In this document: positions 22,251 through 32,803 of the stretch, one piece after another
Position numbering within the stretch: position 1 is the first letter of the stretch
Layout: every line of letters starts with the position of its first letter
Assembly: GCA_038502055.1 (NCBI GenBank)
Contig: JAXRKN010000024.1
Span: forward strand, 310,001-374,000
Origin: Tanytarsus gracilentus
Lineage: Eukaryota > Arthropoda > Insecta > Diptera > Chironomidae
Direction of reading: 5' to 3'
Length of the DNA stretch: 64,000 nucleotides
The notes under the pieces: generated by a model
The model's input: only the letters and a program-made list of their open reading frames with translations
Told to the model about the DNA's origin: nothing
Databases searched by the model: none
Position numbers and translations under genes: made by a program

Positions 22251-24618
22251 TTAATCTTTACTAGCAAGAACAGCATCATGAAGTGTTGGATAGCATTCAA
22301 TTGATTTTTCGCCAATTTGTGCAGCTTTAGTTAAAATATCGTAAACACAGTCGCTCGTCGCGGCCAACAAAACTTTCGTGTCTAATAATCGAAGTTCATC
22401 TTGAATCTCTATGAACGTTCGATATCCGCTCATGTCAATGTGATGAACAGCGCTCAAGTCAATTATTAAAGTCTGCATTGTGTTGTAAAAATCTCGATTT
22501 TCTGAGTTATCAGATTCAGCTTTTTTTATCGTTCGACAATCAACTCCGATGCTTTCACATAAAATTTTCTTAAAACTCGCGCAGGTCGCAAAATTTATCG
22601 AGCCATAATATCGAAATATTTTAATTCCCTGAATTTCGTTGAGATTTTGATGAGTTTTTAGGTCGACATAAATGTCAGTGTTTGGGACTTGACCCAACAT
22701 CGCTGAATAACTTTTGAAGCCTTTTAAATACAGCACAAAAAGTGAGAAAAGTGCGCCGACAAGTAAACCGACATCGATGTCAATAATTATGACAGTTAAG
22801 AATGTTAAAATCCACACAATTGCATCCAATTTACTTTCTTTGTGGAATTTCTTGAGATCTTTTACTTGCCAAATTAAACCTTTAAGTGCGACCAGAATAA
22901 TTGACGCCAAAGTCGCGCGAGGAAGAACCTCAAAAAGTGGTCCGAGCCAGAGGAGCACTAATATAAAGACAGAGATGAGGAATTACATTTTAATCGAGTA
23001 AAAAGTACATTACAAAAATTAAATTTAATTAATTACATTTTGATACAAAATTCATGTAAAATCTCAAAATTGAATTAAATTCTATTTAATTTATTTTTTT
23101 TGTAACTTTTTGTAATTGCACGAATTTTTTTGTAATTGCTCATTTCTGATGAGTGATGAAATAAATTTTAACAATTTATAACTTAAAATATTTGAACTCA
23201 CGTGTTAAGATTAAAACAGCCGAAATCACCGAAGTAATTTGAGTTTTGCCTCCAAGTTGATATTGAATGACTGACCTCGATAAAGAAGTGCAAAGTGGAA
23301 TGCACGAAAAAAATGATCCGAAAATGTTCGAAATTCCGATTGCAAAAAGCTCTTGATTGGGTTTGACTTCATATTTATCTTTTTTGCCAAACACTAAGCC
23401 CATGCTGATCATGATCGAGAGAGTCACAATGCAAACTGCTATCGAGTCAACGGCGATGATTGGCAAGAGCTCTAAAGTCGGTAAAATCGGAGCTGGAAGA
23501 CCGGTTGGAACTTTTCCTACGACCATGACATTCGTTGGATCTTTAGATAGGTTTAAAAAGTACGAAATTATTGTTGATCCAACGACACACATCAATTCAG
23601 CTGGTAGAGCAAATTTGCACTTTTTCGACGCCCACGGCTTGACAATTTCGTTCATTAAAATCATGAAAGTGATGCATCCAATTGACACGTAGATTGTTGG
23701 TAGATTTGATTGTGGAATACTGAAAATAATGTCGCGGACCGAATAAATTACTTTAAATGAACCCGAATGACGAGGAATTGAGACACCAAGTAAATCTTTT
23801 GCCTGTGCGACGATGACGTGAATTGCTAAAAAATAAATTCGAATAAATTTAAAGTAAAAAAATAAAATTTTACCAGCTGCAGTTGTGAATCCACTGATCA
23901 AAGCTGTTGACAACAAAGAAGCGAGTGCGCCGAGTTTTAAAACGCACATAATGAGTTGAAAAATTCCACAAATCATTGTTACTGCTGTCGCAACTTGATA
24001 AGCGCTAAAACTCGGATTCATCGTTGAGTTTTCAGTTCCATAATTCGGATCCGAGTAAGTGTAAACAATTTGCGAGGTCATAATTGAGGCGATCGCGAAC
24101 GTTCCTGGACTTATGTGACGAGAAGTTCCGAATATGAAATAAACGAGTGTCGGAAAGAATGCCATGTACAGTCCGACCTACCGAAAAGATTTCATTAAAT
24201 TATTTCACAAATATTTAAGTCATTTACAATCGGATCCAATCCAGCGAGAAGACCGTAAGCCATTCCTTGTGGAATGTGCATGATCGCAACTGTAATTCCG
24301 GCCATTAAATCACTGACAAAATTCTCTTTTATTTTGTATTTTGGCAGCCATTCTAGTACAGGACATAAACTCAAGAGAGCCGATCGCAATTTAAAAGATC
24401 GAAATTTTTTCCTTAAAAATTGAGAAGCTGAAAAAAATTTCGAATGTGAGAAAAAAAGTTTTTGATTATTTTTTTATCAACTCACGCGTGTCAATGTGTC
24501 GATCGTATCTCGTTTCTTCTTCAATTTCATTTTGCTTCAAAATTTTCCGGCTCACCAAGTAAGGTTTAAGTGATGCTCGAGGTGATGTCTCGGGAAGATC
24601 AATCGAAGTTTCCTTCAT
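22251..24618 (-). CDS. SulP/SLC26-type anion transporter, copy 2
   Basis: Five exons (24486-24618, 24228-24427, 23874-24177, 23202-23825, 22251-22957) give 655 aa. The same SulP signature, transporter core and STAS domain as in copy 1 are present. The sequence is a mosaic: the region around TDIYVDLKTHQNLNEIQG and the GTSRHISPGTFAIASIM block are nearly identical to copy 1 at DNA level, whereas the N-terminus, the MCVLKLGALASLLSTALISG helix and the STAS variable loop differ clearly. The 50-bp intron after exon 3 is in frame and stop-free, so a naive reading would add about 16 residues; the phase-1 splice removes it. The fourth intron contains a MITE. Confidence 0.9.
22970..23148. mobile_element. 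MITE, CAGAGATGGGCAATTAC family, copy 2
   Basis: The left end CAGAGATGAGGAATTACA and the right end (complement CAGAAATGAGCAATTACA) bound 179 bp of AT-rich DNA containing repeated TTTTTGTAA. It lies wholly in the last intron of SulP copy 2; the matching intron of copy 1 is only about 67 bp, so insertion followed the duplication. Confidence 0.6.
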
Positions 24619-25018
24619 TTTCACGATTGTTGGTTTTTTCTTCTAAAATTATGTATTAAAAAAAATAATTGATGTGACTTGAGTGAGTTATCAGACAATT
24701 GTGGAGAAAAATTGCTGATAATTTTTGATCAAGGTTGACTCACCGGCATGTTGTGGTTTTTTAAACAAACTTTTGATGATAAAAAACTCAAAAATATATT
24801 TTCATAAAATTTTTTAGTTTCAACATGTGAAGAAGTAAACAATCAATAACCAATTAATCGCGAAAAATCAGCTGATTTTTGAATTATCAATTTTTAAGTC
24901 GCGAATTAGTTTTAAAGGTGACCAACAGATGTCGCTTGATGATTCAAAATGCTTGAACTAAAAAATTTATAAAAAGGTTTTAAAAATTAAATTTTGAAAA
25001 ATAATCCAATTTAAAAAT

Positions 25019-25921
25019 AATAATACGGCCAATACGGAAAATTTTTAAGACTCACTTTTTGCCTATTTTTTGGCTTTTACTCCTGTTTTTTACATTAACG
25101 AAAATCAGGTTGCATTTTTTCTTAATAGAACTTTTTATTCCGCGTCTTTTGATATATCACATGAACTATCTAGCATTCATAGTTATGGAGTAATCTGCTC
25201 TCAAACATGAAAAAGTAAGTCTTAAAATTTCTGACTTTTTTCCGCGGATTCCAGCGGGGTATTTTTGATTTTGCAATAACTTTTGATTCTTTCAAGATAA
25301 AAATCTGAATTTTTTGCATGTTTTAGATGAAGAACATTAGCAACTTTTGGAAGAATTAGAATTTTTTTTTACCTGCAGGAAGTGCTTAATATCCTCAAAA
25401 GAAAAACTAAATTTCAAAATTTACCCTCATTTAATAATTTTAGAAATTTTATTTGGGATTTAAAAGAAGCAGTTCTGTGTTCTGTATCACTTTCAGTTAA
25501 AAATTTTGAGTATGGATACGCAGGAAGTGCCAGTAGGTGCAAAATTTAAAATCCCTTATTTCTCTTTAAGTATACCACATTGAAATTAGTGTAAGTCATT
25601 AGAATCATTGCAATGAGGCTATTGAATGGAACTGGATACAAAACTTATAAAATCATTGCCCAAATGAAAAGTTAGGAACACCTTTTCTGATCATCATTAT
25701 ATTTTTTACCACTTTATAAAGTAGTCTTTGAAAAAATTATCAAACACGTGCATACACATAAAATATTTTAAGCACTTTAACTGCCTTTAAAGCAAGTGAA
25801 ATCCTAAAGTAAAGCTCGGGAAAAGCATATATTTAATAACCAAATCTTAAAATATTAAAAAAAAATGAGCAAAGCTAGGTTTGAGAAAAAGTCAGTTTTT
25901 TTCCGTATTGGCCGAATAATA
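25019..25921. mobile_element. Non-autonomous inverted-repeat DNA element, 889 bp
   Basis: Perfect 16-bp terminal inverted repeats CGGCCAATACGGAAAA (25026-25041 and complement at 25899-25914) are flanked by identical 7-bp direct repeats AATAATA, a probable target-site duplication, though AT-rich enough to need caution. A further ACTSACTTTTT match lies just inside both ends. The interior has no long open frame and no transposase motif. The superfamily was not identified. The remainder of 24619-26209 is AT-rich and apparently empty. Confidence 0.7.
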
Positions 25922-26209
25922 ATTGCAAGTTTTCCACCCCTTGATTTAAATTTATATTTTTAAATTATAAAAATTTTAATTTGGTCATTTTAAAAAATAA
26001 ATTAGCAAAATTCTAAAAATAACAAAAATATTTCGAGTTTTCCGCCCCTGAATTCTTCATATAAAAATTATGATACAAAGAGAAATTTTAATCAATCACA
26101 AAATTTTTGTTAATCTTTTTATCAAAATCGATGATGAAACCTGATAAGAAATTGACATCAAAAAATAATTCAGTTCTCAAACAGATTTCGGTGAAAAAAC
26201 ATTTCAAAA

Positions 26210-27890
26210 ATGAATTTTATAAATTTTTCGATAATTTTAATTTCAATATTAAAAAACATTCAATGCCGTGGTGGTCAACACATGGTGAACGGTGTCGAGA
26301 GTGATCATCAGCCTTTTGTTGTGTCGGTGAGAAATCGAAGACTCGATTTTCCGTTTGGTGCTGGACATCTCTGTGGAGGTTCAATTTTGAGTGAAAACGC
26401 AATTTTAACCGCAGCTTCGTGCATTCGTTCTATGATAGCAGATGAAATAGTTTCAACGCCCATCGAAGATTTAGTTGTTGTTGCAAACACAAACATGCGA
26501 TATCAGTTGGTGAATGCACTCCAAACTGACGTTTTAGATTTTCACATTCACCCCGACTATGACGCTGCTGATCGATCAAACAACATCGCAATTTTAGTCA
26601 TCAAACCTCTTCCACTCAACACGAGAAATATTGAAGCCGTCAACATCACTCGAGACATTCAAATTCCAGGCACGAGATGTGAAATTTATGGATATGGACA
26701 AGCGTTGTCGTTGACTGGTCCAATGCAGAAACTTGTCGGATTTGTTGAAATTTTCGATAATTTTGCGTGTCGTGACTCGAGAATGAACATGATTTGCGCT
26801 GGCGAAGACACTTATCCGTGCAATGGCGATGAAGGTAACTTTTTGGGATTTTTAAAATTAATTTTTTAAAATTTTTAAATTAAATTTGAATTTATCAGAA
26901 TTGGGAATTTCCCAGGTGTTGGGAATTTCCCAGGAGTTGGGAATTTCCCAGGAGTTGGGAATTTCCCAGGTGTTGGGAATTTCCCAGGAGTTGGGAATTT
27001 CCCAGGTGTTGGGAATTTCCCAGGAGTTGGGAATTTCCCAGGAGTTGGGAATTTCCCAGGAGTTGGGAATTTCCCAGGAGTTGGGAATTTCCCAGGTGTT
27101 GGGAATTTCCCAGGTGTTGGGAATTTCCCAGGAGTTGGGAATTTCCCAGGTGTTGGGAATTTCCCAGGTGTTGGGAATTTGCCAGGTGTTGGGAATTTCC
27201 CAGGAGTTGGGAATTACCCAGGTGTTGGGAATTTCCCAGGAGTTGGGAATTTCCCAGGTGTTGGGAATTTCCCAGGTGTTGGGAATTTTCCAGGTGTTGG
27301 GAATTTCCCAGGAGTTGGGAATTTCCCAGGTGTTGGGAATTTCCCAGGAGTTGGGAATTTCCCAGGAGTTGGGAATTTCCCAAGAGTTGGGAATTTCCCA
27401 GGTGTTGGGAATTTCCCAGGAGTTGGGAATTTCCCAGGCATTGGGAATTTCCCAGGAGTTGGGAATTTCCCAGGTGTTGGGAATTTCCCAGGTGTTGGGA
27501 ATTTCCCAGGTGTTGGGAATTTCCCAGGAGTTGGGAATTTCCCAGGAGTTGGGAATTTCCCAGGTGTTGGGAATTTCCCAGGAGTTGAATGAAAATTATG
27601 ATATTTTTTAACAATCAAAAAATATTTCAGGAGGTCCTTTAGTGTGCGACAATAGAGTTGCAGGAATCATCGACTTTTTTGACATTGGTCATTGTCGAGG
27701 ACCAATCGAGAACAAGCACATTAGCTACATTGACGTCTCATCATATCGTCGATGGATCAATGAAATTTTGAACCGAATTTCGACAAGTTTTGATCCAAAT
27801 AATTCGACAGAGAGTGATGGAACTAAAAATGCAGTAACTGCAATTTTATCGTTGATTTTTTATGTTTTGATCACACTTGTTTTAATTTGA
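26210..27890 (+). CDS. Serine protease homologue, catalytically dead, membrane-anchored
   Basis: Two exons, 26210-26834 and 27631-27890, join in phase 1 to give 294 aa of the trypsin/chymotrypsin S1 fold: signal peptide, GHLCGGSILSENAILTAASC, NNIAILVI, CAGEDTYPC and GDEGGPLVC. All three catalytic positions are changed: His to Ser in TAASC (Ser70), Asp to Asn in NNIA (Asn125) and Ser to Glu in GDEGGP (Glu208). The activation site is also non-standard (HMVNG). It should therefore be a non-peptidase homologue, like the SPHs that act as cofactors in insect melanisation, though no clip domain is present. A C-terminal hydrophobic tail (AVTAILSLIFYVLITLVLI) suggests a membrane or GPI anchor. The intron holds the kappaB-like array. 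Confidence 0.9.
26901..27588. repeat. 18-bp minisatellite of kappaB-like palindromes, 38 units
   Basis: A nearly perfect head-to-tail array, unit GTTGGGAATTTCCCAGGW, fills most of the protease-homologue intron. The GGGAATTTCCC cores start at 26903 and recur every 18 bp to 27569, which is 38 units; about 35 cores are exact and three carry one change (near 27175, 27212 and 27283). W alternates irregularly between A and T. Because 18 is a multiple of three and the unit lacks stops, several frames stay open on both strands, but none resembles a protein. Confidence 0.95.
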
Positions 27891-28115
27891 AAAATTATTA
27901 AAATAAATTTAAAATTTTAAACTCAATGAATTTTAAATAAAATGTAGACATCAAAAATTCAAGTTGCTAATCGGAAACACGCGATTATTTTTTTTACGGT
28001 ATAAAAAGTGATTTTATCAAAAAATTCCTGAATTTAATTTCTTCTATTGTTGAAAAAAATTACACGAGCACATTTCAGTATTGAAAAGCATTTAGAGAAG
28101 TTAAAAAGTTGGAAA

Positions 28116-30220
28116 ATGTCAGACGACTCAAAAAATCATCTTCTAACTCATTACGCGAGTGAAAGTACAATTCATGGTGTTCGCTATTTCGGCTCAAATC
28201 AAAAATCAATTCGAATTTTTTTCACAATCGCATTTATTTGCTCGATGTTAGGTTTAAGTTATTATGCTTATGGTGTTTACAATAAATTTAGCAACGAACC
28301 CGATATCGAAGTGACAATGAAGTTAAAAGCATTACGGGACGTTCCATTTCCAGCGATCACAATTTGTTCGCCACTTTTTGTTAGAGATAATTTAGCAAAT
28401 TATTCAAAATATTTTGCCGAATTTCAAGCTGAAGGTGGAAAAATTATTCCTAAATTGAGTGTAAAGGAGCAAAATTATCTTGCTGCAGGTGTTCAAGCGT
28501 GCGCTCCAAAATCATCAATGATGGTGAGATTTTTATTTAATTTTATTTCATAATTTTTTAAAAAAATTTTTAACCTTTTTCTTTTATTTTGTTCAAATTT
28601 TATTTCCCAATAAGTTTAAAAAAAAACGTTACGAAAATTAATTTTTTATGCAAACTTTTATAGCGTATTTTTAAAAATTGAAAAATCTTCTTTACTTTTT
28701 TTATTTTCCTAACTAATTTTTTTTTGGTTTTGTATTTAAATTTAAAAAGCTATTTTTATGAAATTTTTTTCAATTGTGTGGTTTTTTAATTTTTACATTT
28801 AAATTTAAGAAGCTTGTTTATAAAAAAAATATTAAATTTTTAAGTTAAAGTGAGGTATTTTAATTTTTTTTTAACTAAAAATTAAAAGAGTGGGTTTTTA
28901 TTTTTTTAATTTTTAAATCTTTCCCCCTTTAAGGTTCTCAAAGGCTGTCAAAATCGCACCGAACACGACATCGTGAAACTTCTCGACGAAAGCTCACATC
29001 AAGTCGACGAAGCGTTTGCCGCTTGCAAATTCAAACAGAGCTACATCAAATGTCAGAACATTTTAAATCGCGTACTAACTAACAATGGATTTTGCTACTC
29101 GATGAATATGCAAAGTTTTCAAACAATCTTCACTGAAAAAATCTCGAATGAATTTGATTCTTATAAAAAGTTTAATTCAACATCTGACGAATGGAGTTTA
29201 GATGAAGGTTACACCTCAAAAAAAGACGAAATTTTTCCACCTCGCTCGATGAAAATGAATCAATTAAGTCTTTACATGAGTCTCAACGCATCTGACGCAT
29301 CGAACATTTGTGTTTCGCAAGGTCGCGGTTACAAAATAATTTTCCACCTTCCAAATGAAATTCCAACGCCTTTTCACGATGAATTCTTCATTCCATTCAA
29401 TCACGAACGCATGATGACACTCACAGCGAAAACTTTCTCAACCGATCCCGAAATGAGAAAATATGCGGCGGAAAAGCGTCGATGTTACTTTGAAGACGAA
29501 AGAAAATTGAAATATTTTAAAACTTATACGAAAAATCATTGCGATTATGAATGCATGACGAATTATACTTTGAGGCAGTGTGGCTGCGTGAAATTTTCAA
29601 TGCCTCGCTCATCAGAAATGCTTGTTTGTGATCTGGACAGAGCAAAGTGCTATCAAAAGGCGATGCTCGAATGGCCTGATAAAGATGACGATCCAATAGT
29701 GCCTTGCGGATGTTTACCGACATGCAATGACATTCAGTACAGCGTAAAGTTGGATAAGGAGGCAATCGTTGATGCTTCAGTTAGACTTTCACACGTTAAA
29801 GGTCGAGCTGAAAGGTTGGCATCTGATTTAATTTGGAGGAAATCCAATAAACATTCTTCTTATAGCGACTCAACATCGAGATTGGCTATTCGGTTCAACG
29901 ATCATTTAATTGAAGAACAGGAAAATTTTGTCGCTTATAAACTTCAGAATTTTATTGGTGAGGAAAGTTTTGAAATTATTTAAATTGATTTATTGAAGCT
30001 TTTTTCAGCTGACTTTGGAGGTTTACTTGGTAAATTAAATGTTAACGAAAAAAATTATTATGAAACTAAAAATTTTAGTTTAGGTCTCTTCATGGGATGT
30101 TCGTTACTGTCCATTGTTGAGTTACTTTTTCATTGCTGTAAAGCGTGCTGTAAAAAGAAGAAAACTGATAAAATTAACATCAGACGAATGACTCAGGAAA
30201 AAGTGAACAGAAAACAGTAA
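28116..30220 (+). CDS. DEG/ENaC sodium channel, pickpocket family
   Basis: Four exons (28116-28523, 28934-29957, 30009-30029, 30084-30220) give 529 aa. The N-terminus has the family element ESTIHGVRYF before helix 1 (about residues 31-54), then FPAITICSP. A large extracellular loop contains the Cys-rich run (CDYECMTNYTLRQCGCVKF, CLPTC). Helix 2 carries the pore signature FGGLLGLFMGCSLLSIVEL with the G-x-S selectivity filter as GCS. The 54-bp intron 30030-30083 is in frame and stop-free; removing it restores the signature. Start 28116 was chosen because upstream frame lacks ATG. Pickpocket channels are amiloride-type sodium channels in sensory neurons, trachea and gut; the ligand of this one is unknown. 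A 410-bp AT-rich intron follows exon 1. Confidence 0.92.
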
Positions 30221-30313
30221 ATTTTTTATAAAATTTTTTATTTTTATAATTTTCCCTAATTTCGACGGATTTGTTCTTATTTTCGACAATTAATTAAAAA
30301 TTTATTTTAAATT

Positions 30314-30398
30314 CAAAGATGGGAAATTACAAAAAAAAAATGTAATTTAATTTTGAAAATTTAAATTTAACTTGATTTTTTGTAATTTCCCATCTCTG
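30314..30398. mobile_element. Short MITE, CAGAGATGGGCAATTAC family, copy 3
   Basis: An 85-bp near-palindrome with ends CAAAGATGGGAAATTACA and complement CAGAGATGGGAAATTACA, apparently a minimal member of the family at 18977-19205. A fourth, one-ended match (CAGCATGGGCAATTAC) starts at 30413 and a right-end-like piece lies at 32618-32640. Confidence 0.55.
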
Positions 30399-30576
30399 AA
30401 AAAAGTAAAATACAGCATGGGCAATTACATAAAATTACATGTAATTTAATTTTAGGACATTATATGATTTTTTTTATTTAAATGTAATTAATAAAATTTA
30501 AATTTATAATTTGTCGAATTTAGGTGCAAAACTAGTCGAAATAAGAAGCAGACTCTAATATAAATTATTATTTCAG

Positions 30577-30697
30577 ATCTTTCAATCAAAAATTTCAACT
30601 TTCAACCGACGAAAACGAAACACCGCACATGTTTTACTGCTCGGATAAAAATATTTTCACGATTGATTCTCATTGTAATATGGAACCAAAATATTAA
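30577..30697 (+). other. Possible orphan terminal exon
   Basis: After a good acceptor (TTATTATTTCAG) one frame stays open for 40 codons to a TAA, with the composition of real protein (DENETPHMFYCSDKNIF then HCNMEPKY). It needs a phase-2 donor (it contributes one base to the first codon) and no matching upstream exon was found nearby; the pickpocket gene already ends at 30220. It could be the last exon of an unrecognised or dead gene, or chance. Confidence 0.25.
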
Positions 30698-30830
30698 TGT
30701 TAATAAATTAATGCTATGTAGGAAAAATTGAATAAAAAATATTGTTTTAAAAAAGAATTCTTAAATATTTATTTTATAAAAAAACTTTACTAACCAACAT
30801 AATTTTAAAATCTTTTTAAAATGTAAAATT

Positions 30831-31016
30831 TCAACTCTTATTTTTTAAATGTTTATTAAAAATGTGAACTTTGAGGTGAACTTTTCGAGCACTTTTGTAT
30901 TGACAGTGATCGCATTCAAATTTTTCATTGATGCTTTTGCAAAACTTTAAATTTTCTTTGTAAGATTTTTCATTTTTGAGGACTGATGGACATTTTTGAC
31001 ATTTTATAGCATAAGG
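30831..31016 (-). other. In-frame extension of the zinc-finger ORF beyond TGA
   Basis: Directly after the TGA of the zinc-finger gene the same frame stays open for 61 codons to a second TGA. It encodes KCQKCPS and then a good C2H2 finger, FECDHCQYKS followed by HLKVH. The first stop is followed by C (TGA C), the leaky context known for readthrough in insects. A recent nonsense change or a sequence error are the alternatives. Confidence 0.6.
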
Positions 31017-32258
31017 TCATGATTTTAATTTTTCATCTTTTTTTTGGTGAACTTTTATATGTTTTTTAAAATTTGTTTTGCAATCAGTTTTGTAATGGCA
31101 TCGATCGCATTTGAAATTTTTTACTCGATTTTCATCGTGAATTTTTAAATGAGTTTTAAGACAACCTTTGGTTGTTGATTGATGTCCACAAATTTGACAT
31201 TTAAACTGCTCTGGATTTTCATGAAATTTCATGTGAATGTTGAGATAACCTTGAAGTGGAAATTTCCTGACACAAAATTTGCATTCCAATTGTTTGTTTT
31301 GGTGAGTTCTCATATGATCTTTTAAAATGTGAGAATTTTTGTAAATTTTGTGACAAATTTGACATTCGACTTCGACTTCATTTTTATTGTGATAAAATTT
31401 CATGTGACTCGATAAACTGAGTGGTTTAATTTTGACACGACATATTTTGCATTCAACTTTATGAATTGCATGAGAAAGAACGTGACTTCTGATGTCTTTC
31501 AAATTGTTAAATTCTTTTCCACATTGATCGCAAGAAATTTTTTTGGTGTGGTTGAAATATTTCAGATGAGTTGTCAAATTATTTTTTGATGAAAATTTTG
31601 CATTGCAAAAGTCGCAATAAAGCCAATCAATTTTTGATTCCTCAGAATGAACTTTTCTTAAATGTTTAGAGAGATTTGAATAATCGGAGTAACTTGAGCT
31701 GCAGAAATTACAAAAACGTCTTTGATTTTTTTTCACGCATTTGTGAGTTTCAAAATATTTTTTCATTTTAAAAGTTTTCTCGCATTTTTTGCATTCATAA
31801 CTTGACGGTTGAAAGTGAAGTTCGGTGTGTCTAGTTAAATTTTGTTTTTTTGAAAAATATTTTTGACAAATTTGACATTGAAATTCGCTGAAATTTGTTG
31901 ATTTTCCTCCATTAAATTTGATCACACTTTTAGTCACTTCCATCTTGACTTTTACTTTCGGCATTTCTGGTTCCTTCACAGGTAGAAAATAGAAATTTCT
32001 CTCTGGATCTTTCTTGACGACTTTTCTTTCATTTTCATTAACTTTCGACTCAACTTTCACTAAATCACAAAATTCTTTCTCGTCTTCTTCTTTTATCAAA
32101 TTCGGAAATTCTTTTCTCGCATCACGAACTAAAATTTTCGCTTTCTTCAAAACAATTTCCGGTGTTGAGTTTGAAATTGTTTCGATCGAGATGTTTTCAT
32201 TATATTCAGGTTCCTTTTTGATGTTTTGATGATCTGCAGGTTCTTTTTTGACTTCCAT
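31017..32258 (-). CDS. C2H2 zinc-finger protein, about 10 fingers
   Basis: One exon of 413 aa. The first about 120 residues are acidic and lysine-rich with repeated KKEP elements and no zinc-associated (ZAD) domain. From about residue 127 to the end there are ten C2H2 or near-C2H2 units, including CQICQKYFSKKQNLTRHTELH, CDQCGKEFNNLKDIRSH and CQICHKIYKNSHILKDHMRTH; the second has a non-standard spacing. Linkers are irregular rather than TGEKP, as in many insect lineage-specific DNA-binding proteins. It is presumably a nuclear transcription factor of unknown target. The stop sits inside a longer finger-encoding frame (30831-31016), so the normal protein may be about 61 residues longer. Confidence 0.88.
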   Translation of the reverse strand: MEVKKEPADHQNIKKEPEYNENISIETISNSTPEIVLKKAKILVRDARKEFPNLIKEEDEKEFCDLVKVESKVNENERKVVKKDPERNFYFLPVKEPEMPKVKVKMEVTKSVIKFNGGKSTNFSEFQCQICQKYFSKKQNLTRHTELHFQPSSYECKKCEKTFKMKKYFETHKCVKKNQRRFCNFCSSSYSDYSNLSKHLRKVHSEESKIDWLYCDFCNAKFSSKNNLTTHLKYFNHTKKISCDQCGKEFNNLKDIRSHVLSHAIHKVECKICRVKIKPLSLSSHMKFYHNKNEVEVECQICHKIYKNSHILKDHMRTHQNKQLECKFCVRKFPLQGYLNIHMKFHENPEQFKCQICGHQSTTKGCLKTHLKIHDENRVKNFKCDRCHYKTDCKTNFKKHIKVHQKKDEKLKS

Positions 32259-32803
32259 TGTTGATTAATTATTTCAAAGTTGTTTACACTTCAAAGTTTA
32301 AAGTTTAAATGATAAATAAAAATTAATTAATTGCTTTTAAAATTTTTGTTGATGACTGAAAGATTTTTAGCTAAGATAAGAAGAAGATTTTGTTGATAAA
32401 AAATATTTAAATTTCAAAAATACGTTAATTTTAATTTTTGTTATTCAGCGTGAAAAATTTATGATCAAAAAATTCAAATAAAAAAACGGAACACAAAAAT
32501 TTCAGGTAAAAAACGCCTAGAAAGTTGCATGCACTCCCATAAACATAATTTTGAAGTCACTGAAAATGATTTTAACATTTTCATTAATAAAAATTTTAAT
32601 GAATTTTTTTATAATTTTTTTTGTAATTGTCCAACTCTGAAAATAACCTTTAAAATTTAATTTTCATAATCAAACTCGATCAAAATCTTTTTAATTACTG
32701 CCTTAAAAATTTTTAATCTGATTTTTCGCATTGCTATAAAGTTTTACGCATTTTCCTCAACCTATTTACTAGCTCAAGGGACTTTTAAGCGAAAACATTC
32801 GAA

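Noticed and set aside
23826..23873. Extra segment in SulP copy 2 between helices
   Set aside because: It is an in-frame short intron with GTAAAA donor and TTTAG acceptor; the paralogue has a stop-containing intron at the same place.
19218..24618. Bacterial transfer of sulfate permeases
   Set aside because: Both genes have several phase-consistent introns and the animal SLC26/SulP arrangement with STAS, and local base composition matches the neighbours.
26901..27588. CRISPR array
   Set aside because: There are no unique spacers; the units are contiguous 18-bp repeats in an insect intron.
26886..27618. Long repetitive open frames on both strands (GISQVL-, GNSQHL-, PGVGNF-type)
   Set aside because: They arise because the 18-bp minisatellite has no stop and a period divisible by three; the flanking protease exons splice over them in correct phase.
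30030..30083. 18-residue insertion in the channel pore region
   Set aside because: The segment is a 54-bp GT-AG intron; removal restores the canonical GGLLGLFMGCS motif.
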